The position numbers were made by a program, and so were the translations under genes. The notes beneath the pieces are model-generated. The model was not told the DNA's origin. It saw only the letters and a program-made list of their open reading frames with translations, and ran no database searches. A stretch of 64,000 bases of DNA, taken from the NCBI GenBank assembly GCA_002376235.1, contig DFNX01000016.1, positions 1-64,000 of the forward strand, read 5' to 3'. Positions 16,860-26,157 of the stretch are shown here, one piece after another. Numbering within the stretch: the stretch's first letter is position 1; every line of letters begins with the position of its first letter. The stretch is from Neorhizobium sp. UBA3556. Its GTDB lineage: Bacteria; Pseudomonadota; Alphaproteobacteria; Rhizobiales; Rhizobiaceae.

Positions 16860-17270
16860 ATGAGCGGCCATGACGACGAAAAGCCATTGGATGCATCTCG
16901 TCTGATCGATCAGCGCATTGCGGAGCTAGGCGACTGGCGCGGAGAGATGTTGGCTCATCTCCGTGCTCTCATCCACAAAGCCATTCCGGATGTCGTGGAG
17001 ACGTGGAAATGGCGCGGTGTTCCCGTCTGGGAGAAGGGCAGCATCATTTGCACCGGCGAGACCTATAAGGAAGTCGTCAAGCTGACCTTCGCCAAGGGAG
17101 CGTCCGTTGAGGATCCGTCCGGCCTTTTCAACGCCAGCCTCGAAGGCAATACCCGCCGGGCGATCGATTTACGGCAGGGCGAAAGCATTGACGCGGAAGC
17201 CTTCATCGCGCTGATGCGAAAGGCCGCGATGTTGAATGAAGGTAAGGCGAAAACTGGAAACCGCTCCTGA
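16860..17270 (+). CDS. DUF1801 domain protein, second copy
   Basis: This 136-residue protein has the same layout as its upstream neighbour (LRALIHKAIPDVVETWKWRGVP, split as LRALIHKAIPDVV and ETWKWRGVPVW, followed by VVKLTFAKGASV), so the pair looks like a diverged tandem duplication. The domain is compared in databases with YdhG-type proteins. GGATGACGCC precedes the ATG. No partner suggests a more exact role. Confidence 0.75.
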   Translation: MSGHDDEKPLDASRLIDQRIAELGDWRGEMLAHLRALIHKAIPDVVETWKWRGVPVWEKGSIICTGETYKEVVKLTFAKGASVEDPSGLFNASLEGNTRRAIDLRQGESIDAEAFIALMRKAAMLNEGKAKTGNRS

Positions 17271-17348
17271 TTATGCGGATGGCCCGCTGGCCTTCTGGCC
17301 GACACACGTTACCCATTGTCATCCAGTAGCATCGAAAGGCTTGAAGAC

Positions 17349-18053
17349 ATGTCGGAAGCAAAGGTGGCGATCGTAACAGCGGGCGGCAGCGGCATGGGCG
17401 CGGCCTCGGCGAGAAAACTTTCGGCGGACGGTTTCAAGGTCGCGATCCTGTCATCGTCCGGCAAGGGCGAGGCGCTGGCGCAAGAATTAGGAGGCATCGG
17501 CATCACCGGATCCAATCAGTCCACTGACGACCTCAAACGGCTGGTCGATACGGTCATGGATAGCTGGGGCCGCATCGATGTTCTGGTCAACAGCGCCGGC
17601 CACGGCCCTCGCGCGCAGATCATCGAAATTACCGACGAGCAGTGGCATACGGGTCTTGATGTCTATCTGATGAACGTCATCCGCCCGGTGCGCCTTGTTG
17701 CGCCGATCATGCAGGCGCAGAAATCCGGCAGCATCGTCAATATCTCCACCGCCTGGGCCTTCGAGCCGTCGTCCATGTTCCCGACCTCTGCAGTCTTCCG
17801 CGCCGGTCTCGCCGCCTACACGAAGATATTCGCCGATACCTATGCCGCCGATAATGTGCGGATGAACAATGTCCTGCCGGGCTGGATCGACAGCCTGCCG
17901 GCGACCGAGGAACGGCGCGAGGGCGTGCCGATGAAGCGTTACGGCACGAGCGAGGAAATCGCCGCGACCGTTGCCTTTTTGGCTTCCGAAGGTGCAGGCT
18001 ACATCACTGGCCAGAACCTCAAGGTCGACGGTGGTTTGACCCGCTCCGTGTGA
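17349..18053 (+). CDS. SDR-family oxidoreductase with altered catalytic residues
   Basis: This 234-residue protein has the Rossmann NAD(P)-binding loop TAGGSGMGAASARKL at residues 9-23, an NSAG motif and the typical PGWIDS and GQNLKVDGGL segments near the end. In classical SDRs the catalytic YxxxK follows a serine. Here the aligned stretch reads SAVFRAGLAAYTK, so the expected Tyr and Lys appear as Ser and Arg. Redox activity of the usual kind is therefore doubtful. The start at 17349 is favoured over a TTG at 17316 by spacing from AAAGG. Confidence 0.82.
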   Translation: MSEAKVAIVTAGGSGMGAASARKLSADGFKVAILSSSGKGEALAQELGGIGITGSNQSTDDLKRLVDTVMDSWGRIDVLVNSAGHGPRAQIIEITDEQWHTGLDVYLMNVIRPVRLVAPIMQAQKSGSIVNISTAWAFEPSSMFPTSAVFRAGLAAYTKIFADTYAADNVRMNNVLPGWIDSLPATEERREGVPMKRYGTSEEIAATVAFLASEGAGYITGQNLKVDGGLTRSV

Positions 18054-18074
18054 GCTTGTATCTCTGTGGCGACA

Positions 18075-18728
18075 TCAGCGGGCAACCTGTGCCGGCTGGC
18101 GTCGTCCGCGCTTCCAGTTCATGAGCGGCCGCCGGATAAGGCGATAGGCAACGAGGATGCCGATCAGTGCGATATGGGCGAATGGTCCAGATGTCACCGA
18201 TTTGACCGCCAGCACATAATGGATCGCCCCGCCGATCGCGATCAGATAGACCAGCTTGTGCAGCCGGATCCATCCCTGTCCCATCTTCCTGATCGACCAG
18301 TTGTTGGATGTCACCGCCAGGGGAATAAGGCACAGAAGGGCTGCAAACCCGATGGTGATATAGGGTCGTTTTGCGATATCGCCGCCGACCGCCGCGAAAT
18401 TGAGCTGCAGGTCCAGAAGCAGATACACGGAAAAATGCATCAGCACATAATAGAAGGCGAGCAACCCCAGTGCCCGTCGATATCGCACCCAGTTGATGCC
18501 GAAGAGATCGCGCAACGGCGTAATTGCAAGCGTCGCGATGATCAGCCGCAAGGCCCATATGCCGAGAAGGTGTTCGAAGGTCTTGACCGGATTGAAGCCG
18601 AGCCCGCCGGTTGCCGCCTGATAGAAGTACCAGGCAGCCGGACAGAGACCGACAACATAAAGTGCCCAGATGCTGGCCGCATGATATTTGCGCGGCAGGG
18701 CAGGGATGGCGGCAGAGATCGAGGTCAT
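18075..18728 (-). CDS. msrQ: MsrQ haem-binding membrane subunit of the methionine sulfoxide reductase
   Basis: This 217-residue protein has six hydrophobic segments and the ferric-reductase-like pattern of MsrQ (YedZ), including the haem-region histidines in FEHLLGIWALR, VLMHFSVYLL and RLHKLVYLIAIGGAIHY. It passes electrons from the respiratory chain to MsrP, which repairs oxidised methionines in periplasmic proteins. It starts two bases after the msrP stop, so the pair forms a tight operon. Confidence 0.93.
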   Translation of the reverse strand: MTSISAAIPALPRKYHAASIWALYVVGLCPAAWYFYQAATGGLGFNPVKTFEHLLGIWALRLIIATLAITPLRDLFGINWVRYRRALGLLAFYYVLMHFSVYLLLDLQLNFAAVGGDIAKRPYITIGFAALLCLIPLAVTSNNWSIRKMGQGWIRLHKLVYLIAIGGAIHYVLAVKSVTSGPFAHIALIGILVAYRLIRRPLMNWKRGRRQPAQVAR

Positions 18729-18730
18729 AC

Positions 18731-19675
18731 TCAGTAATTCGCCTTGAGGTCCATGCCGGAGTAAAGGCTCGCCACCTCATTCGCATAGCCGTTGAACGGC
18801 AGCGTATCGACGCGTTTTGTGCCGAAGAACCCGCCTTCACCGATCCGCTGCTCCGTCGCCTGGCTCCAGCGCGGATGGTCCACTGCCGGGTTGACGTTGG
18901 AATAGAAGCCATATTCCCGCGCGTTGGAATTCTTCCAGGTGGTCTGCGGCTGCTCTTCCACCAGCCTGATCTTGACGATCGACTTGATGCTTTTGAACCC
19001 GTATTTCCAGGGAACGACGAGCCGGATCGGCGCGCCATTCTGGTTCGGCAGCGTTTCTCCATAAAGCCCGACCGCAAGAATGGTCAGCGGATGTCGCGCC
19101 TCGTCCATTCTGAGGCCCTCGATATAGGGCCAGGGTAGCGGCTGAAAGAGGCCGCCCTGACCCGGCATTTCCTCCGGCCGAACCACGGTTTCGAAAGCGA
19201 CATATTTGGCGCTGCCGAGCGGCTCGACCTGATCGAGAATGGCCGAAAGCGGAAAACCGATCCACGGGATGACCATCGACCAGCCCTCGACGCAGCGCAT
19301 CCGGTAGGTTCGGTCTTCGAGTTTCATCTTCATGATCTCGTCGAGTCCGAATTCCTTCGGCTTGCCGACCATGCCCTCGACTTTCACCGACCACGGGGTC
19401 GGCTTGAAAGCGCCGGAGTTTTGCGAAGGATCTTCCTTGTTCACCCCGAATTCGTAGAAATTGTTGTAGGTCGTCACCGCTTCCTTCGGCGTCAGTTTCT
19501 CATTCAGCTTGTAGGGGCCGGGCACTGTACTCAAGGGCGCCGCCCAGGCCTCGCCACCAGCCGCCAGACCGAACCCGGCGGCTGCGGCCGCGCCGATGAA
19601 GTTGCGGCGGGAAAGATAGATATCTTTCGGCGTGATCTCGGAAGATGCGATATGCGGCGGACGATAGGCGGGCAT
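18731..19675 (-). CDS. msrP: MsrP periplasmic protein-methionine-sulfoxide reductase, molybdenum subunit
   Basis: This 314-residue protein has a Tat signal (SRRNFIGAAAAAGFGLAAG, twin Arg at 23-24) and the molybdopterin fold of YedY/MsrP. Cys128 in YRMRCVEGWS is the expected Mo ligand. It reduces methionine sulfoxide in periplasmic proteins together with MsrQ, encoded just downstream. GAGGAG stands eight bases before the ATG. The region upstream is shared with a divergent DUF4112 gene. Confidence 0.95.
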   Translation of the reverse strand: MPAYRPPHIASSEITPKDIYLSRRNFIGAAAAAGFGLAAGGEAWAAPLSTVPGPYKLNEKLTPKEAVTTYNNFYEFGVNKEDPSQNSGAFKPTPWSVKVEGMVGKPKEFGLDEIMKMKLEDRTYRMRCVEGWSMVIPWIGFPLSAILDQVEPLGSAKYVAFETVVRPEEMPGQGGLFQPLPWPYIEGLRMDEARHPLTILAVGLYGETLPNQNGAPIRLVVPWKYGFKSIKSIVKIRLVEEQPQTTWKNSNAREYGFYSNVNPAVDHPRWSQATEQRIGEGGFFGTKRVDTLPFNGYANEVASLYSGMDLKANY

Positions 19676-19868
19676 GGGATGTCTCCTCGGGCGAGATGCC
19701 GTTCCTTTGAACTATACGTAATCCCAAACCACTTGGTTTCACAGATGCCGGTTTTTTCCCTGAGACCACGTTTGCGTGAGAAAAACTGCATATTCTCCGC
19801 CCAAATACCTTGGAACCGACACCCGCACTTCTCATTTGTAGCTGTGAATGAACATGGAGAGCTGCCGT

Positions 19869-20282
19869 ATGGCGACGAAGACCTGGGATGCCGCCAGCGA
19901 GCGGTTTGTCAGAGACGATCTTGATCACGTCGAAAAGCTTAAGCGCCTGAGGCGGCTGCATGGTATCGCACGGCTGATGGATACGGCAATCCGCATCCCC
20001 GGAACCGGCATTCGTTTCGGCGCAGATTCCGTCTTCGGTCTGGTCCCTGTGATCGGCGATGCGGGTGGTGCGCTGGTCGGACTCTATATCATCAACGAAG
20101 CACGCCGCATGGGCATGCCGCCGACGAAGCTCGTCCAGATGCTCGGCAATCTCGGCGTGGACGCCGTTGTTGGCAGCGTGCCGGTTGCGGGTGACCTTTT
20201 CGACCTTTTCTTCAAGTCTCATCGCCGAAACTTCGACGTCATCCTTGATCACTTTGGCATGAAGCGCGAAGATCTTAGATAG
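19869..20282 (+). CDS. DUF4112 family protein
   Basis: This 137-residue protein has the DUF4112 core: LMDTAIRIPGTGIRFGADSVFG, split as LMDTAIRIPGTG and IRFGADSVFGLVPVIGDAGG, followed by a second hydrophobic segment around VGSVPVAGDLFDLFFKS. Two membrane or membrane-associated hairpins are likely. No function is established. I start it at 19869 because GGAGAG is correctly spaced; ATGs at 19848 and 19854 lack a site. Confidence 0.8.
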   Translation: MATKTWDAASERFVRDDLDHVEKLKRLRRLHGIARLMDTAIRIPGTGIRFGADSVFGLVPVIGDAGGALVGLYIINEARRMGMPPTKLVQMLGNLGVDAVVGSVPVAGDLFDLFFKSHRRNFDVILDHFGMKREDLR

Positions 20283-20439
20283 ATCGTGAAGTACGAACCG
20301 TACCGTACCGTACTGATTTGCCGATAACCGGCAGTGACAGCGATCGGCAGTTGGGTTAGGACGTTTTTCAAAAATGGGGCCTTTCGTGTCTCTGCCGAGG
20401 AGCGGATAGACCAGGGGCCTGATCGAGTGAGGAAAGACC

Positions 20440-22275
20440 ATGCCTGTTTATCGTTCCAGAACCACCACCCATGGCCGCAATATGGCCGGCGCGCGCGGCC
20501 TTTGGCGCGCCACCGGCATGAAGGACGGTGACTTCGGCAAGCCGATCATTGCTGTCGTCAACTCCTTCACCCAGTTCGTGCCGGGCCACGTTCACCTGAA
20601 GGATCTCGGCCAGCTGGTCGCCCGCGAGATCGAGGCTGCCGGCGGCGTCGCCAAGGAATTCAACACGATCGCGGTCGATGACGGTATCGCCATGGGGCAT
20701 GACGGCATGCTCTATTCGCTGCCGTCGCGCGAGATCATCGCCGACTCGGTTGAATACATGGTCAATGCCCACTGCGCCGATGCCATGGTCTGCATCTCGA
20801 ATTGCGACAAGATCACGCCCGGCATGCTGAACGCCGCCATGCGTCTCAACATCCCGGCCGTCTTCGTCTCCGGTGGCCCGATGGAAGCCGGCAAGGCGAC
20901 TATCCACGGCAAGAAGGTCGCGCTCGACCTCGTTGATGCCATGGTTGCCGCTGCCGACGAAAGCTATACCGACGAGGAAGTCGAAACCATCGAGCGTTCC
21001 GCCTGTCCCACCTGCGGTTCCTGCTCCGGCATGTTTACGGCCAACTCGATGAACTGCCTGACGGAAGCGCTCGGCCTGTCGCTGCCCGGCAACGGCTCGA
21101 CGCTCGCCACCCATTCGGACCGCAAGCGCCTCTTCGTTGAAGCCGGTCACCTGATCGTCGATCTCGCTCGCCGTCATTACGAGCAGGACGACATGAGCGT
21201 ATTGCCGCGCAACATTGCCACCAAGCAGGCTTTCGAGAACGCCATGTCGCTCGATATCGCCATGGGCGGCTCCACCAATACCGTGCTGCATATTCTGGCT
21301 GCTGCTTATGAAGGTGGCGTCGATTTCGGCATGGAAGATATCGATGCCCTGTCGCGCCGCGTCCCGTGCCTGTCCAAGGTCGCGCCGGCCAAGCAGGACG
21401 TCCACATGGAAGACGTCCACCGCGCCGGCGGTATCATGCGTATCCTGGGTGAACTCGACCGCGGCGGCCTGATCAACCGCGATTGCTCCACGGTTCATGA
21501 AGCCACGCTCGGTGACGCCATCGACCGCTGGGATATCACCCGTACCAATTCCGAAACCGTCCGCACCTTCTTCAAGGCCGCTCCGGGTGGCGTGCCGACC
21601 CAGGTTGCCTTCTCGCAGTCTTCTCGCTGGGATGAGCTCGACACCGACTCCGAAAAAGGTGTTATCCGCTCGGTCGAAAAGCCATTCTCCAAGGATGGCG
21701 GTCTGGCCGTGCTCTACGGCAACATCGCGCTCGACGGCTGCATCGTCAAAACCGCCGGCGTCGATGAATCGATCCTGAAGTTCTCCGGCCCGGCCCGCGT
21801 GTTCGAAAGCCAGGACGCCTCCGTCAAGGCCATCCTCTCCAACGAGGTCAAGGCTGGCGACGTTGTCGTTATCCGCTACGAAGGCCCCAAGGGCGGTCCG
21901 GGCATGCAGGAAATGCTCTACCCGACCAGCTATCTGAAGTCGAAGGGCCTCGGCAAGGCCTGCGCGCTGATCACCGACGGCCGCTTCTCCGGTGGCACCT
22001 CGGGCCTCTCCATCGGCCATGCTTCGCCAGAAGCCGCTCAGGGCGGTGCCATCGGTCTCGTGCAGGAAGGTGACCTGATCGAGATCGATATCCCGAACCG
22101 GACGATCAACCTCAAGGTCTCCGACGCCGAACTTTCCGCCCGCCGTCACGAGCAGGACGCTCTCGGCTGGAAGCCTGCCGGTCCCCGCAAGCGCAACGTC
22201 ACGACGGCACTCAAGGCCTACGCCGCGTTTGCCGCCTCCGCCGACAAGGGCGCAGTCCGGATCCTGCCGGAGTAA
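20440..22275 (+). CDS. ilvD: Dihydroxy-acid dehydratase
   Basis: This 611-residue enzyme makes 2-keto acids from dihydroxy acids in valine, isoleucine and pantothenate synthesis. Cluster and metal motifs are clear: CISNCDKITPGM (Cys122) and CPTCGSCSGMFTANSMNC (Cys195). The first conserved Cys of the [2Fe-2S] type is absent (NSFTQFVPGH), which fits the oxygen-sensitive [4Fe-4S] type of E. coli. The C-terminal DGRFSGGTSGLSIGH motif is present. It is a single gene with its own terminator. Confidence 0.97.
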   Translation: MPVYRSRTTTHGRNMAGARGLWRATGMKDGDFGKPIIAVVNSFTQFVPGHVHLKDLGQLVAREIEAAGGVAKEFNTIAVDDGIAMGHDGMLYSLPSREIIADSVEYMVNAHCADAMVCISNCDKITPGMLNAAMRLNIPAVFVSGGPMEAGKATIHGKKVALDLVDAMVAAADESYTDEEVETIERSACPTCGSCSGMFTANSMNCLTEALGLSLPGNGSTLATHSDRKRLFVEAGHLIVDLARRHYEQDDMSVLPRNIATKQAFENAMSLDIAMGGSTNTVLHILAAAYEGGVDFGMEDIDALSRRVPCLSKVAPAKQDVHMEDVHRAGGIMRILGELDRGGLINRDCSTVHEATLGDAIDRWDITRTNSETVRTFFKAAPGGVPTQVAFSQSSRWDELDTDSEKGVIRSVEKPFSKDGGLAVLYGNIALDGCIVKTAGVDESILKFSGPARVFESQDASVKAILSNEVKAGDVVVIRYEGPKGGPGMQEMLYPTSYLKSKGLGKACALITDGRFSGGTSGLSIGHASPEAAQGGAIGLVQEGDLIEIDIPNRTINLKVSDAELSARRHEQDALGWKPAGPRKRNVTTALKAYAAFAASADKGAVRILPE

Positions 22276-22301
22276 CGATTACGACAGCCTCTCAAAGCAA
22301 G

Positions 22302-22327
22302 AAGGCCGGCACATGCGCCGGCCTTTT
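22302..22327 (+). terminator. ilvD terminator
   Basis: AAGGCCGGC (22302-22310) pairs perfectly with GCCGGCCTT (22317-22325) around ACATGC, followed by a short T-run. It lies 27 bases past the ilvD stop. Confidence 0.85.
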
Positions 22328-22348
22328 GCGTTTCGACTGATCTCGAAA

Positions 22349-22522
22349 TCACAGCAGCATTTGATCCACCGGCTGGGGCATCGGCGGAAGGTTGGTATCG
22401 CTCAGCATGCTGCGCAGGTCGATCGCGATCACCGTAGCAATCGCAGCGATCGGCAGGTCGTTTGGCAATGTCCCGAACGGCTCTTCCAACTCGTCGCCCA
22501 AGGCATCAAGCCCGAAGAATAT
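22349..22522 (-). pseudogene. C-terminal remnant of a bestrophin-family (RFP-TM) protein
   Basis: On the minus strand a 57-codon stretch reads IFFGLDALGDELEEPFGTLP and then NDLPIAAIATVIAIDL before a stop. This resembles the conserved end of bacterial bestrophin-like anion channels, with the acidic EEPFG motif. In-frame TAG and TGA codons lie immediately upstream and the membrane part is missing. It sits just below the LprI-like gene on the same strand, so a deletion probably removed the rest of the gene. Confidence 0.6.
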
Positions 22523-22549
22523 CTAGGCGACGGGTCATTGCGTTCGAAA

Positions 22550-22903
22550 TTAGAGCGGTCGGCTAAGCCCTTCGAAGGCTTGTGTAAGCTGCTTCATGCG
22601 TTCCTCATAAGCCGTCGTCAGGCAGGCCACGTCGCCACCGCAGGCCTGGCGCTTCTTCAGCCATGAGCTCTGCTCGTCGCGAAGCGCGTCGCGGGTTCCC
22701 ATGGCCAGCAGACTGGTCAGGATATCGAATGTCGTGACCATTTTCACATCGGCGTCGTTGAGCGCGCGCGTATCGCAGATTGCCTTTTCGTCAGCTGCAA
22801 GATCGCTTTTTTCGCAGTCGAAACTCGCGGCAGAAGCAGGGATGGGAAGGGTGGCGGCGGCGAGAATGCCGATAACGCCCAAGAGGGACAGTTTCGATTT
22901 CAT
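22550..22903 (-). CDS. LprI/DUF1311-like exported protein
   Basis: This 117-residue protein has a cleavable signal peptide (hydrophobic to about residue 25, ending PASA) and a small Cys-containing domain with FDCEKSDLAADEKAICD and the SWLKKRQACGGDVACLTTAY pattern of the LprI N-terminal domain. Relatives include lysozyme inhibitors and unknown periplasmic proteins; substrate unknown. Four Cys could form two disulfides. The DUF1232 gene lies upstream on the same strand. Confidence 0.78.
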   Translation of the reverse strand: MKSKLSLLGVIGILAAATLPIPASAASFDCEKSDLAADEKAICDTRALNDADVKMVTTFDILTSLLAMGTRDALRDEQSSWLKKRQACGGDVACLTTAYEERMKQLTQAFEGLSRPL

Positions 22904-22933
22904 GGAGGCTCCTGATCTTGCGTCGGAGACCCG

Positions 22934-23308
22934 TCAGAACAGATCCTTCAGGCTCCAGATGAGGAAGATGATGCAGGCAAGCCAGATGGCAAGGATGAAG
23001 ACGAGGCCCGATCTGCTAGTGGGGCGATTCGAGCGTTGTTCGGCCGCCAGACGGAACTCTCCCATCAAGTCCTGCGGTACCAGCCTGATGGCAATCAGAA
23101 TGCCGAGCGGCACCAGAACGAGGTCGTCGAGATAGCCCAGAACAGGAATGAAATCAGGGATCAGGTCCACCGGCGAAAGTGCATAGGCGGCAACTGCACC
23201 CGCCACCAGCTTGGCTCTCAGCGGCACGCGCGGATCACGCGCGGCAAGCCACAGGGCGATGATGTCGCGCTTGAGGGCTTTTGCCCATGCTTTTGCCTTT
23301 TTCAGCAT
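22934..23308 (-). CDS. DUF1232 (YkvA-like) membrane protein
   Basis: From the ATG at 23308 the product has 124 residues with the DUF1232 signature: RVPLRAKLVAGAVAAYALSP followed by VDLIPDFIPVLGYLDDL. One or two membrane hairpins and a C-terminal hydrophobic segment (FILAIWLACIIFLIW) are likely. The function of the family is not known. The longer open frame to 23674 is not supported and would run antisense to the protease gene. Confidence 0.8.
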   Translation of the reverse strand: MLKKAKAWAKALKRDIIALWLAARDPRVPLRAKLVAGAVAAYALSPVDLIPDFIPVLGYLDDLVLVPLGILIAIRLVPQDLMGEFRLAAEQRSNRPTSRSGLVFILAIWLACIIFLIWSLKDLF

Positions 23309-23434
23309 TTTCTTATCCCGGTGATGGTCATTGCCATATAGACGAACGGATCGTTCTTTTGTCTGGTATCGCCACCTTTCTTTTCCAGCCTCCGGCGCTA
23401 AAAATCGATCCGGAAATTCGCAAAGAGGAATCAA

Positions 23435-24838
23435 ATGCCCAACCTGCTCAAGCGTCTCTCGGTCGGTCTTGTCGTCCTGGCCGTGGTTTGTCCCGTAACC
23501 ACCTATGCGCAGGAGAGCAAAACGGTTCCGCAGAACCGTCAGGAGATGCAGCTGTCTTTCGCACCGCTCGTCAAGCAGACGGCCGGTGCCGTGGTCAATG
23601 TCTACGCGGAACGTCTCGTCCAGCGCCCCAACATGCTCACCGGCGACCCCTTTTTCGATCAGTTCTTCGGTCAACGCATGCCGAACAGGTCTGAGAAGCA
23701 GTCCTCACTGGGCTCCGGCGTGATTCTTTCGCATAACGGCCTTGTGGTCACCAACAATCACGTCATCCAGGGCGCCGACGATATCAAGATCGCGCTCGCC
23801 GATGGTCGCGAATTCCCCTGCGAGCTGGTGTTGAAGGATGAGAGCGTCGATCTCGCCGTCCTGCGGATCAAGAGCAAGGAGAATTTCCCGGTTCTTGCCA
23901 TCGGAGATTCCGACCGCACCGAGGTCGGCGATCTGGTTCTGGCGATCGGCAATCCCTTCGGCGTCGGTCAGACGGTTACGAGCGGCATCGTCTCGGCGCT
24001 TGCGCGCAATCAGGTGTCGAGCGGTGATTTCGGCTTCTTCATCCAGACAGATGCCTCCATCAATCCGGGCAATTCCGGTGGCGCTCTGACGAACATGAAC
24101 GGAGAGTTGATCGGCATCAACACGGCTATCTTCTCCCGTGGCGGCGGTTCCAACGGCGTCGGTTTCGCAATTCCCGCCAATCTCGTGAAGGCTTTTCTGG
24201 TTGCCGCCGAAGAGGGAAAGACGACGTTCGAGCGCCCCTATGTCGGCGCGACCTTCGATGCCGTCACCTCCGATGTAGCTGAAGCGCTTGGCCTGAAGGC
24301 CGCTCGCGGCGCATTGGTCGTGCGCACCGTCGAAGGTGGCCCGGCGGACAAGGCAGGACTGAAACCCGGCGAGGTGATCACCGCCGTCAATGGCGTTGCG
24401 GTCGAGCATCCCGATGCGCTCGGTTACCGCCTGACGACGGCCGGCCTTGGAAAGCAGGCGGAACTCACCGTCCAGACCAGTGACGGCCAGCGGCAGATGA
24501 CGCTGGTGCTAAATACCGCACCGGAAACCACGCCGCGTGATGAGCGCTTGATGGAGGGCCGCAACCCGTTCTCCGGTCTGCGTGTCGCGAACCTGTCGCC
24601 CAAGCTTGCGACCGAGCTGCACCTGTCGACCGAAAAGACCGGCGTCGTCGTAACCGATGTCACCCGCGGATCGCCCTCTGCGCGTCTAGGTTTCCAGCCA
24701 AACGACATCATCGTTTCGATCAACGGCAGCACGGTCAACACCACCAAGACGCTCGAAGACATGCTGGACGCTGACCCAAGCTTCTGGCGCGTCGAGATCG
24801 AACGTGGTGGCCAGCGTATCCGGCAATTCTTCCGATGA
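23435..24838 (+). CDS. Periplasmic serine protease of the Deg/HtrA family
   Basis: This 467-residue protein has a signal peptide (cut after about residue 25, TTYAQ), a trypsin-like domain with triad His109 (NNHV), Asp139 (SVDLAVL) and Ser214 (GNSGGAL), and two PDZ domains (about 265-350 and 375-465). It should degrade or refold damaged periplasmic proteins. Several Deg paralogues usually exist in rhizobia, so I give no symbol (degP or degQ type). Its stop overlaps the rarA start by four bases, an unusual pairing. Confidence 0.93.
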   Translation: MPNLLKRLSVGLVVLAVVCPVTTYAQESKTVPQNRQEMQLSFAPLVKQTAGAVVNVYAERLVQRPNMLTGDPFFDQFFGQRMPNRSEKQSSLGSGVILSHNGLVVTNNHVIQGADDIKIALADGREFPCELVLKDESVDLAVLRIKSKENFPVLAIGDSDRTEVGDLVLAIGNPFGVGQTVTSGIVSALARNQVSSGDFGFFIQTDASINPGNSGGALTNMNGELIGINTAIFSRGGGSNGVGFAIPANLVKAFLVAAEEGKTTFERPYVGATFDAVTSDVAEALGLKAARGALVVRTVEGGPADKAGLKPGEVITAVNGVAVEHPDALGYRLTTAGLGKQAELTVQTSDGQRQMTLVLNTAPETTPRDERLMEGRNPFSGLRVANLSPKLATELHLSTEKTGVVVTDVTRGSPSARLGFQPNDIIVSINGSTVNTTKTLEDMLDADPSFWRVEIERGGQRIRQFFR

Positions 24839-26151
24839 GAAGCGACCTGTTCTCTCCCCGTATTCCAGATGATGTCGCCGGTCGGAGACCGCTGGCAGAC
24901 AGGCTGCGCCCGACTTCGCTCAGCGAGGTCACCGGCCAGTCTCATCTGACGGGAGAGGATGGCGCGCTGCGCCGTATGATCGCCTCGGGCACGCTCGGCT
25001 CGATGATCTTCTGGGGACCGCCGGGAACGGGCAAGACCACCGTTGCCCGGCTCCTCTCCGGCGAGACGGGTCTTGCCTTCGAGCAGATCTCAGCGATCTT
25101 CTCAGGGGTCGCCGACCTGAAGAAGGTTTTCGAGACGGCCCGCCTGCGCCGTATGGATGGCCGGCAGACGCTTCTTTTCGTCGATGAGATTCACCGCTTC
25201 AACCGTGCCCAGCAGGATAGTTTCCTGCCGGTCATGGAAGATGGCACGGTCATTCTCGTCGGTGCAACAACCGAAAATCCCAGCTTCGAGCTCAATGCCG
25301 CTCTTTTGTCGCGTGCCCGTGTCCTGACCTTCAAGGCACATGATGAAGACAGCCTCGCTGAACTCCTCAAACGCGCCGAACAGGTGGAGGCAAAGCCGCT
25401 GCCGCTCGATGACGAGGCAAGGATTACCCTTATCCGCATGGCGGATGGCGACGGCCGTGCAGTCTTGACGCTGGCGGAAGAAGTCTGGCGATCCGCAAGG
25501 GCAGGGGAGGTTTTCGATACTCCCGGCCTGACCGAGATCGTCCAGCGCCGTGCACCGGTCTACGATAAGGGCCAGGACGGTCACTACAATCTGATTTCTG
25601 CCCTGCATAAAGCCGTGCGCGGCTCGGATCCGGACGCGGCACTTTATTATCTCGCCCGCATGTTCGATGCCGGTGAAGATCCGCTTTATCTCGGCCGGCG
25701 GTTGGTCAGGATGGCGATCGAGGATATCGGTCTTGCCGATCCCCAGGCGCTTGTTGTCTGCAATGCAGCCAAGGACGCCTATGATTATCTTGGGTCACCG
25801 GAAGGTGAATTGGCGCTTGCCAACGCCTGCGTCTATCTCGCCACCGCGCCAAAATCCAATGCTGTCTACACAGCCTTCAAGGCGGCAATGCGCGCTGCCA
25901 AGGAAAACGGCTCGCTTTTGCCGCCCAGGCACATCCTCAATGCGCCGACCAAGCTGATGAAGCAGGAAGGTTATGGCGATGGCTATCGCTATGACCACGA
26001 CGAGCCGGATGCCTTTTCCGGCCAGAATTATTTCCCCGAGAAAATGGGCCGCCAGACGTTTTATGATCCGCCGGAGCGTGGCTTCGAGCGGGAGATCAGA
26101 AAACGGCTTGACTGGTGGGCGAAGCTGCGCCGGGAGCGCGGTGAGCCGTAG
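24835..26151 (+). CDS. rarA: Replication-associated recombination protein A
   Basis: This 438-residue AAA+ protein (RarA/MgsA) has Walker A GPPGTGKTT at 61-69, Walker B LLFVDEIHRFN and sensor motif TTENPSFELN, followed by the C-terminal tetramerisation region (VYTAFKAAM). It acts at stalled replication forks and resembles clamp-loader subunits and RuvB. The ATG overlaps the protease stop (ATGA), so it is probably translated from the same mRNA. Confidence 0.95.
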   Translation: MRSDLFSPRIPDDVAGRRPLADRLRPTSLSEVTGQSHLTGEDGALRRMIASGTLGSMIFWGPPGTGKTTVARLLSGETGLAFEQISAIFSGVADLKKVFETARLRRMDGRQTLLFVDEIHRFNRAQQDSFLPVMEDGTVILVGATTENPSFELNAALLSRARVLTFKAHDEDSLAELLKRAEQVEAKPLPLDDEARITLIRMADGDGRAVLTLAEEVWRSARAGEVFDTPGLTEIVQRRAPVYDKGQDGHYNLISALHKAVRGSDPDAALYYLARMFDAGEDPLYLGRRLVRMAIEDIGLADPQALVVCNAAKDAYDYLGSPEGELALANACVYLATAPKSNAVYTAFKAAMRAAKENGSLLPPRHILNAPTKLMKQEGYGDGYRYDHDEPDAFSGQNYFPEKMGRQTFYDPPERGFEREIRKRLDWWAKLRRERGEP

Positions 26152-26157
26152 AAAATC

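Noticed and set aside
20368..22149. A 593-codon minus-strand frame opposite ilvD
   Set aside because: It is a mirror frame of ilvD with no recognisable motifs.
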